Positions 22,143 through 33,508 of a stretch of DNA of 64,000 nucleotides are shown here, in pieces. The notes under the pieces are model-generated. The model was given only the letters and a program-made list of their open reading frames with translations. It was not told the DNA's origin and did not search any database. The stretch's first letter is position 1. Each line of letters begins with the position of its first letter. The stretch comes from Hortaea werneckii (lineage: Eukaryota > Ascomycota > Dothideomycetes > Mycosphaerellales > Teratosphaeriaceae): positions 124,001 through 188,000 of the forward strand of contig JBAOKB010000179.1 in the NCBI GenBank assembly GCA_037044905.1, read 5' to 3'. The translations under genes were made by a program, and so were the position numbers.

Positions 22143-23673
22143 TGTTGGGCTGGTGGATGGATAGTTCTGCTCCACGGACAGGGTAGGGTCCCTTTGAGAA
22201 TTGGATTAAAGAAGCTGTCCAGCAGCGATAGGAAGGATTGACTGTACGAGAAGGACCAGAACAAGCAGATAAAGCGAGCGGATATTGTCATGAAGGAGAG
22301 GATCAAGAAAAAGAAAAAGAGTGTCTCGTGAGACGTACGAACAAGAGAGAGAGACTTTAGGGAATGCGCACCGCCCTACCTTACCTTATCGTTTACGGAG
22401 GTGAGTCCCCAATAGTGAAGGCAAATCCAAAACATCTCAAACCCCGACTAAGGAAAAATCCAAAGTACTGCCGTAAAGTATCCCAAGAGCGCGCCTAGCC
22501 TCGTTTACCGGAGGCGTCCCTAAAATGGGGGGCGATTTGGGTACAGCGCTTTCGGTTCGAGGGCACATGGCTCCCGCTTGGCTTTGGCACTGGTTGCTCC
22601 ACGATGCTCCACGATGCTACACCAACCGCTGTACATGGAACAGGGGGCGAAAGTCGCAAGTGCACGGGTCCCGTGTCAGTCCCCGTGTCAGTCCCCGTGT
22701 CAGTCCCTGTGTCTGAGCGTGTCAGTCTCGCTATGTATGGAGAGGCTCGAAGAGGCGAACGCGATCGACTTGTCTGAAACCGCGCGAGCCTGGAGTTCAT
22801 GTTGGGGCGGGGTGACATCTCTGTGTCTCTCTCCAGCTGATGAGAAGACGTCTGAAACACTGCTTTTTGGAGATGAAACGGCTTGGGCGGTAAGCGAGGA
22901 AAGCCAAGCCAGTGTAAATGAGTCTTCAGGGGCGGAAGCGATGGTTTCTATCTTTCGCCCTCGGCGCGAGGGGTATATTTCTGACTTGGACCCGCTCTGG
23001 TATGAATAATGATATGGTGGGGAAAAGGTATTGATATCGAACTGGCGATGGTGTAGTTGTGAAGGACGAGCACAGGCGCCTCCTCGTCTTGGTGTGCGAA
23101 TGAAAGAAGTGGTGGGACGATCGGGACGGGCAGAAGCCGACTGCCGAGGCGATGGGCCGGGCAGCAGTAAAGCTTTCCCTTCTTCTTCTCCAGCGTTTAT
23201 GTTAGGTTCCCTTCGCCCGCCCTCTGAACGTCATATCGTCGGCAGTCGGAGGTAATACAGTAAGGTAGTCGCCGCGACAAAAGTTCCAGTTCCAGTTCCA
23301 GATCCACACCAGACGTGCCATCCGCCCGCCTGTGAAGCTGTTCCACCGCGTGACGGCAGCTCTGGCAGCTGGCAGAAACACAGTGCAAATAAGAGAAAGC
23401 GTAAGTGATTGCTACGGTTTGCTCCATCACTATTTCATAGCCTCCTCCCATCATCTCCCCGCCAGCAGAGGCGGCAAAACTGCACGTTAGATCAATGCAC
23501 CTCTTGACCCACCGATCCTCTCCTAGCTTCCATTAACCCGCCGGCCTGTTCGGTCACCTTAGCCGTGCACTGGTTGGTAGTCGTACAGGAGTAATACCTT
23601 CGAGGTAATATACAAAGCAAGCAGTCCTACTGTCAAGCGCCCTCGACCATACCAGTCCACCAGTGAATTCTCC
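22143..23673. promoter_or_regulatory. 1.5 kb divergent region, subtilisin / 418-aa protein
   Basis: No supported gene; the short open frames lack domains. It holds a 12-bp tandem repeat at 22671-22706 and a small TTCCAG repeat near 23282. It must hold both promoters. Confidence 0.5.
22671..22706. repeat. Three perfect copies of a 12-bp tandem repeat
   Basis: Unit CCGTGTCAGTCC, copied three times in direct order; a decayed GTGTCAGTC copy follows at about 22720. Confidence 0.9.
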
Positions 23674-24930
23674 ATGTCCACCATGCATCTCCCGCCCCAG
23701 CCCGACTCCCGCGAACTACTCCCGCCGTTGCTTGCGTGCCTGCCCACTGCCTTCCTCGCTCCTCGACCCCCGCCCGCACTCCTTCCGCTGCTTGCCCCAG
23801 TGCTACGACAGAAACTCAACTACATCAGCTCCGGCAACGACGGCTGGCTCCCGCTGTTATCATGGGACAGGGAACGAGCCGCCAAGCTCCCTGCCACGGT
23901 CGAGAGGATCCAGGTCGAGCCGCATCCCGTCTCGGGCGAGATTGAATTCGAAGACGTCCGGCCGGCGAAGTACAGGAGGTTAGATGAGGAGACCCTACAA
24001 GCTAGGCTGGAAGTCGAACAGTTTGACCTGCTGCCCATCTACGTCTGGTGTGAGAACGATGAGCACGGCGGGACGGGACCGGGGTGGAAGTTGACAGAAC
24101 TACGATGTCTCGAGGATTTAGACGATGGGACACAATGGTTCGATACTGCCTCCGAAGCCAACGATGCCGCCCAAACCCGCTCCACCACCAACGCTCCTCC
24201 AACAGCCAACGGACCCAATGGCAACCCCGCCCTCTCAGTCCCCGATGAAGCAGACGATGACGATGACGACGACTACTGGAACGCATACGATCGCACCCCC
24301 TCGCAAACCCCCGGCCAAAACCCTTCCCCGGCCCCCGCACAAAACTCCACCTCAACAACCCGCGGCCGCACCCAATCCGAAACCGAGTACTTCTCGCGCT
24401 ACGGCGAAGTGCAACCGGCACTCGACACCCACGACCCAGACGAAGACAACCCGGCCCTGACCAGCGACTCGACACTAACCGGGGATGCGCTCCTCCGCGC
24501 TCAAGCCCGACACTTGGAGACATCGGGGACGATCCCGCCAAATCTCCACCCGTCATCATCAACATCACAGAACCAAGCTTCGAACAAACCCCATGATTCG
24601 GCCCTCGCCTCCCTCGACCGCTCCCTGGAAATGCCGCGCCCGTTCTCCCCGGGCTCCTCCAGTGGCAGCAGAGAGAGTCATGTGGGGCGATTGGAGCAGG
24701 AAGCTGAAGCCATGGGGCGAGGAGGAGGTGATAGTGGCGGTGTAGGAGGAGGAGCAGGGAACGAAAGTGCCCAAAGAGCCATCAAACAGCATATCAGTAC
24801 GGATATCAAGAGTCTGTTCCGGCTGGCGCGGAGCGCGGGGATGAAGCGGGGGGAGTTTGAGGAAGTGGTTAGGAGGGAGTTGAGTGTGCTTTGTTTGTTG
24901 GATGATGAGGATCAGGAGGAGGATGGGTGA
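23674..24930 (+). CDS. Conserved-looking protein of unknown function, 418 aa
   Basis: Not recognised. The frame starts with ATG at 23674. The first 150 residues look ordered: a Pro/Leu-rich helical start (ELLPPLLACLPTAFLAPRPP), a segment LRQKLNYISSGNDGWLPLLSWD, and an acidic, Trp-containing stretch with IYVWCEND and WKLTELRCLED. Residues about 165-370 are low complexity, rich in Asp, Ser, Pro, Thr and Gln. The C-terminal 45 residues (IKQHISTDIKSLFRLARSAG, then MKRGEFEEVVRREL) look like a short helical domain. There is no signal peptide or membrane segment. The ordered N- and C-terminal ends around a disordered middle suggest a real gene. It is transcribed toward palC. Confidence 0.7.
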   Translation: MSTMHLPPQPDSRELLPPLLACLPTAFLAPRPPPALLPLLAPVLRQKLNYISSGNDGWLPLLSWDRERAAKLPATVERIQVEPHPVSGEIEFEDVRPAKYRRLDEETLQARLEVEQFDLLPIYVWCENDEHGGTGPGWKLTELRCLEDLDDGTQWFDTASEANDAAQTRSTTNAPPTANGPNGNPALSVPDEADDDDDDDYWNAYDRTPSQTPGQNPSPAPAQNSTSTTRGRTQSETEYFSRYGEVQPALDTHDPDEDNPALTSDSTLTGDALLRAQARHLETSGTIPPNLHPSSSTSQNQASNKPHDSALASLDRSLEMPRPFSPGSSSGSRESHVGRLEQEAEAMGRGGGDSGGVGGGAGNESAQRAIKQHISTDIKSLFRLARSAGMKRGEFEEVVRRELSVLCLLDDEDQEEDG

Positions 24931-25501
24931 GTGGTTGATGATGGGTGGTGGTGCAATATGGGATTGCCCAACTTTCCTATTACTGCTTGCTTGCTTGCTT
25001 GCTTGCTACCATGGAAAAAATATGATAAGGTGAGACTGCATTACTTTCCATCGGGTTTTTGGGGAATTACGGGCGGGGACTTACTAGTCGGAGTTGTGGA
25101 AGATTTGAACGAATCTCCTTTGCTAGATTGTTGCTGGAGATGGAAAGTGTTGCTGCATCAATTGTGCAATACAGTGGCGTAGGGAGCCAAAAAGGCTCAC
25201 GAGAATTGTAGAGATGGAGCAGTATTGCTAGTCGGAAGGTGTCCTTGCACTGAGTTCGACCTGCAATTCGTGGACCCGTGAACTAGCACTCGTATTGCTT
25301 GCATGACGAGCATTGTAGTCTACTCCAAAATTCTATGTTGTAAACAAGAATGATTGCCGTACGTGGTAGTAGTGACTTTCAGATTTCCAAGTGAATGCTC
25401 CATACTCGATGTCAAATGTATTGGCCACAAGTGACGTGGGATCAACGCCGCCGCTTCGATTCGTGCCCGCATCAATTCATCCCCCTTCATCACTAATAAA
25501 C
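24931..25501. other. Gap between the 418-aa gene and palC
   Basis: 571 bp. Holds a (TTGC)n microsatellite at 24984-25006 and otherwise nothing recognisable; the right side should carry the palC promoter. Confidence 0.5.
24984..25006. repeat. (TTGC)n microsatellite
   Basis: About five and a half TTGC units in a row, 55 bp beyond the stop of the 418-aa gene. Confidence 0.85.
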
Positions 25502-26950
25502 ATGCCATTTCCTTTTACACTCCCGACAACGAGCTCAGTGCTGCTCACGGATTGTTTCGAAAGCGCTACGCATCCATCTCTCCCACTGGTCGCGACGACC
25601 AAGCGTAGTGTTCTGAAGGATGCTCTGAAGAAGCATAAACGCCTCTCGGCTCGAGAGCAGACGGCTCATTTGTCGACTGTCCAGGATGCCGTGGTTAACT
25701 ACTTACCGTACCTAGCAGCGCTCAATGCAGCTGCTGGGTTTGGAGATGTCGGGATCGAACGTGTTGACTTGGGAGTGAAGAAGCCAATGGAAGTCGAATG
25801 GCGGACGACCTTATCTGCCACTTTACCTGGCCGCGAACCTCCACGGACCAAACTAGTCGGTTTACACCACGAGCTGGCCTTTACCATGTCGACGCTGGGT
25901 TATGTCCATTTCCTCCTCGCACGCGTCCAACTCCGCATGCTGTTCGAAGCAACAGTGCTTTCAGCCGAGCAACGGACAGCCGCCGTGAGCACAGCCATGA
26001 AACATCTCCTCGAGGCACACAGCATCCACACGCATCTCGCATCCCTCCCATCCGTCGCCGCAGCCAGGAACGCACCAATCGACATCCAACTCTCCACCAT
26101 CTCCGGTCTAGCCGCTTTGGCTCTGGCCGAAGCCACGCTAATCGTGGTATCCAAGGACGACCCTTACGCCGCAGCCGTGGCCGACGACAGGAACGAGAAC
26201 AACAAGGACTGGATGTACAAGGCCCCCAGCATCCCGAAAGTACGGGCGCATCTGTTCGCACGGATCTCGCTCGCAGCGGCCGAACATGCCGGCCAGGCGT
26301 ACGGGTTACTTGCGAAAAGCGGCTCCGCGGCGGGGAAAGTGGACGAGGATCTGGTGAAGTTTGCATCGGATCTCCGCAAGACTGCGCGGGGCAAGGCGGC
26401 GCGGTTTCTGGCTGTCGATGCGGAGTTGTCGGGGAAGACGGGCGAGGGACTGGCTTGGTTGAAAGGGGCGAAGAAGGAATTAGGTCTTTCTGTCGAGCTG
26501 GATGATGGGAAGCGGAAGGGCTTGAGAGGGCTGAAGCAGACGTGGCAGGAGAAACGGGAAGATCGGAAGGTGGAGAAGAGTGGTGAGTGGGGGATGGACG
26601 CCGGCCGACTCGAAGAAGCCCGAGTCGTTGAGATGTTGGAGGCGAAATGGGACAAGGAGAACAGCACTATCAATGTGCAATTGGTCCCGCCTTCCGAGCC
26701 TCTGCTGGCTAGTATGCCGTCAGGGAGAGAGTATCATTCGCCGCAGCCTTATACGCCGCCTGGGCTTGACGCCGGTACTTTGGCTCAGATGCGAGCGCCT
26801 CCTGAACCGGACGAAGCTGCGTTCCGCGGTGAAGAGCCGGACAGTGATGCCGACGAGGGGTTCGAAAGCAAACCCTCAGATCCGGTTGGAGCGTTCCCCG
26901 GCACGGGTGGCGAGTACGTGAGAAGCGGGACAAGTACTAGCTATTATTGA
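25502..26950 (+). CDS. palC: pH-response regulator PalC (BRO1-domain protein)
   Basis: 482 aa from the ATG at 25502. The frame runs upstream to a GTG and an ATG at 25409, but the family starts with MPFPFTLPTTS, so the later ATG is chosen. PalC is a component of the Pal/Rim ambient-pH pathway; it binds ESCRT-III Vps32 at cortical sites and helps activate PacC at alkaline pH. The N-terminus shows the PalC block THPSLPLVATTKRSVLKDAL, followed by ALKKHKRLSAREQ and a helical BRO1-like region (about 15-380) with HHELAFTMSTLGYVHFLLAR. The C-terminal 100 residues are charged and Pro-rich, ending TSTSYY. The stop lies 32 bp from the stop of the convergent permease, so the 3' UTRs should overlap. Confidence 0.88.
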   Translation: MPFPFTLPTTSSVLLTDCFESATHPSLPLVATTKRSVLKDALKKHKRLSAREQTAHLSTVQDAVVNYLPYLAALNAAAGFGDVGIERVDLGVKKPMEVEWRTTLSATLPGREPPRTKLVGLHHELAFTMSTLGYVHFLLARVQLRMLFEATVLSAEQRTAAVSTAMKHLLEAHSIHTHLASLPSVAAARNAPIDIQLSTISGLAALALAEATLIVVSKDDPYAAAVADDRNENNKDWMYKAPSIPKVRAHLFARISLAAAEHAGQAYGLLAKSGSAAGKVDEDLVKFASDLRKTARGKAARFLAVDAELSGKTGEGLAWLKGAKKELGLSVELDDGKRKGLRGLKQTWQEKREDRKVEKSGEWGMDAGRLEEARVVEMLEAKWDKENSTINVQLVPPSEPLLASMPSGREYHSPQPYTPPGLDAGTLAQMRAPPEPDEAAFRGEEPDSDADEGFESKPSDPVGAFPGTGGEYVRSGTSTSYY

Positions 26951-26982
26951 GCGCGCGCTTTGATAACGAGATATGAGAAGTT

Positions 26983-28994
26983 TCACGATCCTAGAGAACT
27001 AGCTTCTTTCACCTCCCCAACGTCCCGCTTGCCTGGCGAACTCCCCGCCGATTCGGCCTGATGACTCGCACTACTCTGATCGCCCGAGACATCTTTCCCC
27101 TCGATGACCTGATGTCCCCCGCCTTCACGGCCATGCATAAGATGTTCAAGGTTAACCTTGGGCCCCTTGAACCACTTCCGCGCGCTCACGACCCACCAGA
27201 TGAGGATCAGACACATGGGGCCGCCGTACACGACGCACGTCCAGTTCATGTTGGCCTCGGTGAGATCTCGGCCTTTCACGGAGGGGAAGGAGAGGATGGG
27301 GACCATTAAGGCTACGAAGGCCGAAGCCACAGCGCCAATGGGCATGGAGAAGCGGCCGAGGTTCCAGGGACCCGGTCTGAAGCGGTTGCCGACGAAGAAG
27401 ACGCGGATGAACTGGGGCAGAGCACAGAGTTAGAACCTATCTAGATCGCATGGGTGAGAGATATGAGGGTCGGATTGTACTTACGATAGGGGTGGTGAAG
27501 GCGACGAAAGCGGCCGTGGCGCCGATACTGAACAGGGCACCGATTGCCAGCTCGCCGCCGAAAATGAGCAGCAGCATCAGACACCCGATGACGTTGTTGA
27601 ACCAGACTGCGTTGACAGGGGTGCGGGTGCGGGTATTGACGTGCTTCCAGATGTTGGAGAAGGGGAAACAGCCATCGCGGGCGTAGGCAAACTGTTCGAA
27701 GTCAGCCATATGATTGTTTGAAATTGGCGGGCTTTACCCGAGGTGGAACAAGAACGTACGGTTACTCGAGAAGCAGCGATCATGCAGCCCTGTCCCATGG
27801 CGAATCCCGCAATGATAGTGAGGGACAGGACGGCAAGGACTATCTTCTGTGGTAGGATCTGCGTCAGATATGCTGCGAAGGGCTGACCTAGATTGCTATT
27901 GAGCGCTGCGCCGATGTCGACAACTGTGTACGCGACTACGAGCTGGAGGAACCAGCCCAGCGTGCCGCCGACGGCACTTGTTAGGAAGATGGCTCGGGGG
28001 CTGGCGATGTTGGCATTGCTGCATTCTTCCGCTAGGTGGAAAGGGGAGTCGTAGCCGGACATGGTCCAGATAACCCCTAAAGAGGTGAGATTAGAGAGGT
28101 TCAATAAATGTGGTTTCAGGACCGGTCGTGCCAGCCGAGATGGTAAAACTCACCGATGAAGCTCATGAGGATGGAAATCCCATCGGGAAAACTCGTCCCA
28201 TCATAGACATCCCCCCACACGGCACTGGAAGGGTTGAACTTGGCCAACCCATACGCCGTCCGATCACACGCCGCCGGGATAAGAATCAAAACAATAACCA
28301 GCGCAACCATATTAAAAGTCGACCCCGCGCTATTCACCCTGGCAATCCACCGCGTAGGCAACGACGCCATAGCCCCATGAACCCACATCAGACACACCGT
28401 CAACAAGAACGTCTGATACTGCGTCGGCACATACGCGGGATTCTGAATACTCGCCGACGCAAGAATCATAGCCGCGGTCCCATAATTCACCGACGGCGCC
28501 CCGGTAATCTGCGCCAACCAATTCGACCAGCCGGTAACCCACGCGGCGAAGGGTCCCCAGCCCTCCGGCGCCAACACGGCCGAAGCATAGTACAGTCCCC
28601 CCGACGTCGGCATCGACGAGCACAGCTCCGCCATACTAGCCGCCACGGCCTGGATCCCCACCATGGCGACCAACCATCCCCACGTCATCCCCGCCGTCCC
28701 CGCGTACCCCATCCCGTAGTACAGGGTCGTGCCGAAGCTGGGGAGTAGGCCGAGGACGGCGAAGGAGACGCAGAAGGTGCTCCAGAGGCTGAATTCCCGC
28801 TTGAATTCGGGTTTGTAGCCTAGTGCGGCGAGGACTTCTTCGTCCGGGTTCCATTCTAGGGAGGAGGTGTTGAGGGGGATGTCGCCGTCTTGGAGGATGG
28901 AGGTGACGGGTTCTTGTTCTACGCTGGGGCGGTGGTGGGGTGCTGAGGAGGTGGGGGTGGCGGCGACGGTGCTGTTGGTTTTGTGTTTTGCCAT
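26983..28994 (-). CDS. Amino-acid/GABA/choline-type permease (APC superfamily)
   Basis: Four exons: 28994-28154, 28076-27760, 27691-27485 and 27411-26983, giving 597 aa. Introns are 77, 68 and 72 nt with donors GTGAGT, GTACGT and GTAAGT. The family moves amino acids or related amines across a membrane with protons through about 12 segments. Visible signatures are an N-terminal hydrophilic tail with LGYKPEFKREFSLWSTFCVSF, then MAELCSSMPTSGGLYYASAVL, MSGYDSPFHLAEECSNANIASP and, across an exon join, ASRVTFAYARDGCFPFS. These match the fungal GABA/choline permease group (Uga4/Hnm1-like). The hydrophilic C-terminus of about 80 residues is rich in Gly, Ser and Glu. Whether it acts at the plasma membrane or the vacuole is not clear. 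Substrate is not predictable here. Confidence 0.87.
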
Positions 28995-30029
28995 TGTTCT
29001 CTGTTTATCTTTTTCCGGGGCTTGCTGGCTGGAGGGAAGGGAAAGGGAAGGGAGGATATTGCACAGTTCGTTTCGAGAAAGTGAGTTCGGCGGCTCGAAA
29101 GACGAGCGAGGGAAAGTAGAAGTAGATAGGATTTCTACCGAGTCAAAGTCGCTGTCGCTTCGTCCTTTCGAAGGAGAGCGAGAAAGAAATAAGAAGGACT
29201 ATGGCAGCCTCACAGCCTGATAGCCTACCCAAAAATTCCCAGCTTCTTTTAAACCTCACGAGCTGAAAAGTGAGACCGGAGCAGTGAGGGCTACATATCT
29301 CCCTCATGTACCTACCGCATTTCCCACGCACACCTCATGCATAGCTCCGCTTCGCTCTGATCCAGCTAGCCCTGTACTACTACTACAACAGGAAGCTCCA
29401 GCCCCCAATGGACTATGACGGGGGTCTACCAAAGGACTTGCATGGAGGGGGCGAAGTGTATGCATTGCATATCTATCATGCACTGATAAGCGCTTCTGGC
29501 CAACGAATCCTACAATGGGCGTGGGCCAAATCTTGGCCGAGATTGCTTGGCCGTGGACTTTCACAGCGGCCGTCTGGGTATTTGGTTGAAGCTGAGTTGA
29601 ATGATTGCTGTGTAGTTTATGGGGAAAGAACTTGATTGAAAATATATCCGACTTCCGTCATTTTCTAATTCCCAAGGAACAAAGTCCTCTCCCTAGGTAA
29701 GGAGAACACAGGGCTGATATCTCCCAACGGCAAAGCTCGTCGCCCGAACTGGTTTTTCTCGCCCTTGCAAAGACTTCCAGAAGTCGCAAGTCAGCCCCAT
29801 GCAACCAGTCGCATGGGTAATAGTTAGAGATATAGATAGGCCAAGCATTCCTAGCCTCGAAAAAGCCAAAAACAGTAGGTAAAAAGGAGCTCTCCCTCTC
29901 TCTCCCACTTTTCCCTCCTCTTACCGGGAACTTCTCTTATCGGTACGTTATCTCGCAACGCGATAAGACACATGCGTCCCCCCTTCTAAAGAGGAAATCG
30001 GAGCCGACAACGTATTCTAAGGAAGGTAT

Positions 30030-30073
30030 GATAGGTAGGTGGGGACGTATATAGCTAACAGGACCTACCTATC
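30030..30073. repeat. Perfect 11-bp inverted repeat
   Basis: GATAGGTAGGT at 30030-30040 pairs with ACCTACCTATC at 30063-30073, leaving a 22-nt loop. Confidence 0.8.
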
Positions 30074-30238
30074 CTCCGACGGTGAAATGGGTGGAACAAA
30101 GCATATGCTAAAACAGAGGGTTCCGCGTTCCGCGAAAGGGGAGAAGACGATACGCCCTCGACGGGTTAGAGAGCGAGTATAAGAAAGGGTCCGAAAAGAA
30201 AGGAATAAAAAACTACCTAGTGTGTGTTTTGGTACATA

Positions 30239-30241
<3 letters not shown>

Positions 30242-30277
<36 letters not shown>
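30242..30277. repeat. (TA)18 microsatellite
   Basis: About 36 bp of uninterrupted TA, followed by AAAATATATA. Confidence 0.95.
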
Positions 30278-30284
<7 letters not shown>

Positions 30285-30286
30285 TA

Positions 30287-30306
30287 CCTACCTAGGGGGA
30301 GGTAGG
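30287..30306. repeat. Short 7-bp stem-loop
   Basis: CCTACCT (30287-30293) pairs with AGGTAGG (30300-30306) around a 6-nt purine loop, directly after the TA run. Confidence 0.7.
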
Positions 30307-31101
30307 CAGGATAAGATAGATAAGGTCTTATTGGCAGCGGGAAGCGTTCTAAGAACGAAGACCAAGGAGGAAGCATAAGCAATCGTTTGCTAGCCTATAT
30401 AACATAACCGGCTACTGCCTATGCAGCTACTTCTACTTTCTTCCCGCTTAGAAAGACCGGAAACAAAGAAGACGGCACTACTAGTACTGTTCGCTACACA
30501 ATTCCACCGCCCCGTAACCCCCCCCACCCATTAGAACCCCCTCAATTGAGAGAAAAAGAACTAGTACCGCTAGAAAGGTAAAAAAAAAAAAAAAAAATCT
30601 TATGAAACTGATGATAGCGCATGCACTACGAGATACAGAGACGAAACCGACGCTCATTCTGCCCTGCGCCCCCTACCCCCCTCTCACTTGCAACAATAAT
30701 CCCCGAAAAATAGAAAAGGAGGAGGGGAATTCAATCCATATCCTCCTAAACTGTGCGTATTCCATCTCGGTGGGGGAGATAGAAAGTACCCCTTTTATCC
30801 TCAGACAGTGGAGGAGAGAAGGGCCAAACATGAAGGAATGTGAGGGGGTATTAAACTGAAACAAATCACTGTGTTCCGCTTGTTGATTCCCCCAAATTCG
30901 TGTAAATCACTCGACCGTTACCTGTTCCGCTTCCGCTTCCGCCGCTCACCCTGCCCATCGTCGTCGTCGGAAGGAAACTTGGTACAACCGGCGTCGATTC
31001 GATCGGGACTCACATCATCCTCCTCCGCGGATTCCAGCACCAAACCCTCCCGACCTGCATCAGCAGCCGACATACGCTCCTCGTCCAAGGGAGCCATCGA
31101 A

Positions 31102-32687
31102 CTAGAAATCCGCCGCAGCGCCCGCCTGCGCCTGCGTAGCCGTGCGGCCGCTGCGACTCCTAGCAGTAGATCGCACATCAGCATCGACTTCCGGATCGGA
31201 CTCGTCACCGATACCCCAGATTCTCGCACCGTCGCGCCGGCCGCCCATACCGTCGCCGGCGGTCTTGTAGATCCTCTTCTCCGGCTCCGGGGTGCCGAAA
31301 CCCCAGTGGGATTCCATATCGCTGCGGACTTTGCCGGCCTTGGAGGGGTTGTTGGTAGGGAGGGAGTTTTCTTTGCCTGCGGCGGGCGATTCGGGGCCCA
31401 TGGTGTAGTGGGCGTCGAGTTCGTCGCCGCGACGGTTGTTGAGGTGGGAGGATTTGTGCTTCTGGTCCGGCGTGTACTCGTCGGCGATCTTGAATTGGGG
31501 TTCGGAGTCCGGGCGGGAAGCGTGGACTACTGGCCGCTTTGCGGGCGATGGTGGGTCGTCCTACGAATTGTGTCAGCAATTGGACTTCTTCTTTTTTTTT
31601 TTTTTTTTCTTTTGTGGAGGACGTGGGTTGGTCATACCTCGTCTACACCGGCACCCCAGTGACGCTCGTAGTCCTTCCTGGTCTTGTCACTGGCCTTTGG
31701 TGGGGTGGAGAAGTCTTCAAAGCTGAATTGTGCTTGGTTGTGGTTGCCGCGTTTGCTCGTTGGCCGGTTGGGCTCGGGTGCGTCTTCGCCGTCGCCAAAG
31801 TCAAAGTGCTGGTACTTCTGGTCATAAGTCTTCTTCCTACGCTCCGGTGACCGTGAGGAGTTGTCAATGGTCCCATCGTCGAAGATCCTGTTGGCTTGGT
31901 AATTCTTGCCAGCACCAGATTTGAACTTGGTCGGAGAAGGGCTGCGCACGTTGGAGGCTGGGTTGACCTCTGGCTCGTCGCCGGCAATGTCGACAAAGTC
32001 TCGTGCAACGGGCTTCGCAGATTGCCGGGGCGCGAAAGTTGGGCCACTGTACGCGCTCGCAGACTCATTCGGGTCGCGTGGGGCGAAAAGGGAAAGACTG
32101 GCGTGTGGGTCACGGGTCGCACTCACGCTCTCGCGCTTCTTATGCTGATTGATGATGACATCGTGAGGGCCCTTGGGCTTACCGTTGGCATCTGGGGTCG
32201 AGGAGGTCTGACCGGCAGACTTGATGCTCTTGCTGATGGCATCGACTTGAGCCTTGCCATCTCGGATCGGCCAGTTGCGACCCGTCTTGCCGATGGCCTC
32301 GACCTGCTTGAGCATGGTGCCTTGATCCCAGTACAGGCGGACCGATTTGATCTTCTGTTCGGCGTCGAGCGTGACAATGTGCGTCATGGGGAAAGTGACG
32401 ACACACTCGTCGAGCAGGTTCTCGTCCATGCCCGGCAAGTAGGCGCCGCCGCCCATCTTGAACTGGATGGTTGTTTGCGTCTCGAGCGCTAGGCCATTCT
32501 GGCTTTCGATTGTGTTCAAGACCTTCTCGTCCTTCTTCTCGACGAGCTTCGCCTGTGCCTGGAGATGTTTCAGGATGGCCGCGGATTCCTTGATCTCGGT
32601 GGTGGTTGTGATGTAGGCTAGGGAAGCATCGGCGGCAAGGTGGGAGGTGTTGGGCGATTGGAGGAATTGGGCATAAAGGCTCGCCAT
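31102..32687 (-). CDS. NTF2-like domain protein with disordered tail
   Basis: Exons 32687-31638 and 31560-31102, 502 aa; the intron of 77 nt has donor GTATGA and contains 17 A in the sense strand. Residues 1-150 look like a SnoaL/NTF2-like fold: an N-terminal helix (MASLYAQFLQSPNTSHLAAD), then beta-rich segments including FPMTHIVTLDAEQKIKSVRL and YWDQGTMLKQVEAIG. The remaining 350 residues are charged, Ser/Pro-rich and carry two similar short motifs: KDYERHWGAGVDE and SDMESHWGFGTPEPE. Conserved phrases after the intron (IYKTAGDGMGGRRDGARIWGIGD) argue the second exon is real. No catalytic residues are evident and the function is unknown. It is divergent from the phosphoesterase at 33509. The family call rests on recalled fungal annotation. 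Confidence 0.68.
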
Positions 32688-33508
32688 TGTGCCTGGCGGA
32701 GGGAGACTGGCGTTGCGATAATGGGAATCGATACGGCTAGAGTACGCTGAAGTTGATGTTGTTGTTGATCTTGTTGATGATATCAGTGGGGCGGGCTGTT
32801 GATGTGTGATGGTTCAGTGCATTCCCACGAATACAACAACGACCGTGTGGTAGTTTGTGGACAGTCAATTCTGGAAAGCAGCTTCGACTCCAACTTTTCC
32901 AGGGAAAGTACTCGGCACTGGACTGGACTTGCCTGGAGAGTACCGGTACCGTTCCTGGTTTGTTTTGATTATCACGGGTCACTATGAAACAAAGGTGGGG
33001 GCTTAGTCCCCAGAGCTTGGGCCCCACCGGCAGGCACGGCAGGGACTGTACTGGACTGTTCTGTACATACGCAATGCGGGGCGCTGAGCTCGGTCCGAGG
33101 GGCCCTTCCCGGCGCCAATCAATCAATCTCGCTTGTTAGCCCCTCACAGATCTGGCCATCCGCATGTCTGCCTCGGCGAACATGAAGAATGTCAGTAGGC
33201 TAGACTGCGCGGAAACACTGGCACCGTAATCCAGACACGAAGCACTCGGTGGCATTTCGTCCGGTCGTACGGCAGAGTCCAGTTAAGCTCGTGGTCATTG
33301 GCTCCAACACCAGCTTCGTTAGCACCAAGGGACCTGCATTAGCGCGGAACCCGCTGGCCGCACACTGCAGTCTACCAACGCTACTAAGCACACCTGCGGT
33401 TGCCTGCATCAGCTTGAGCTTTCTCACCCTTGGAGACCTTTCCTTGCCAACGACCGGACGGTTTCTGCCTGTCCTCTTGCATCCAACCCCCGTCACGTGC
33501 CCGTCCAC
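32688..33508. promoter_or_regulatory. Divergent region, NTF2-like / metallophosphoesterase
   Basis: 821 bp. Contains a TACTGGACTG/CTGTACATAC stretch at about 33049-33070, similar in words to the GTAC-rich blocks elsewhere. No gene supported. Confidence 0.5.

Larger units (their letters stand above)
28995..31101. other. 2.1 kb gene-poor stretch with microsatellite and hairpins
   Basis: Separates two minus-strand genes. Its right part carries the (TA)n run at 30242-30277, two perfect stem-loops, an A18 run at 30580-30597 and many CCTACC/GGTAGG words. No open frame with a domain was seen. Part is the permease promoter; the 29.6-30.7 kb part may be remains of a mobile element, which is inference. 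Confidence 0.5.

Noticed and set aside
30242..30277. TA run considered as an origin or centromere element
   Set aside because: A simple microsatellite is enough to explain it; no supporting structure seen.
30871..31662. 263-codon open frame on + strand
   Set aside because: Antisense to the second exon of the NTF2-like gene and crosses its intron; composition is that of a shadow frame.
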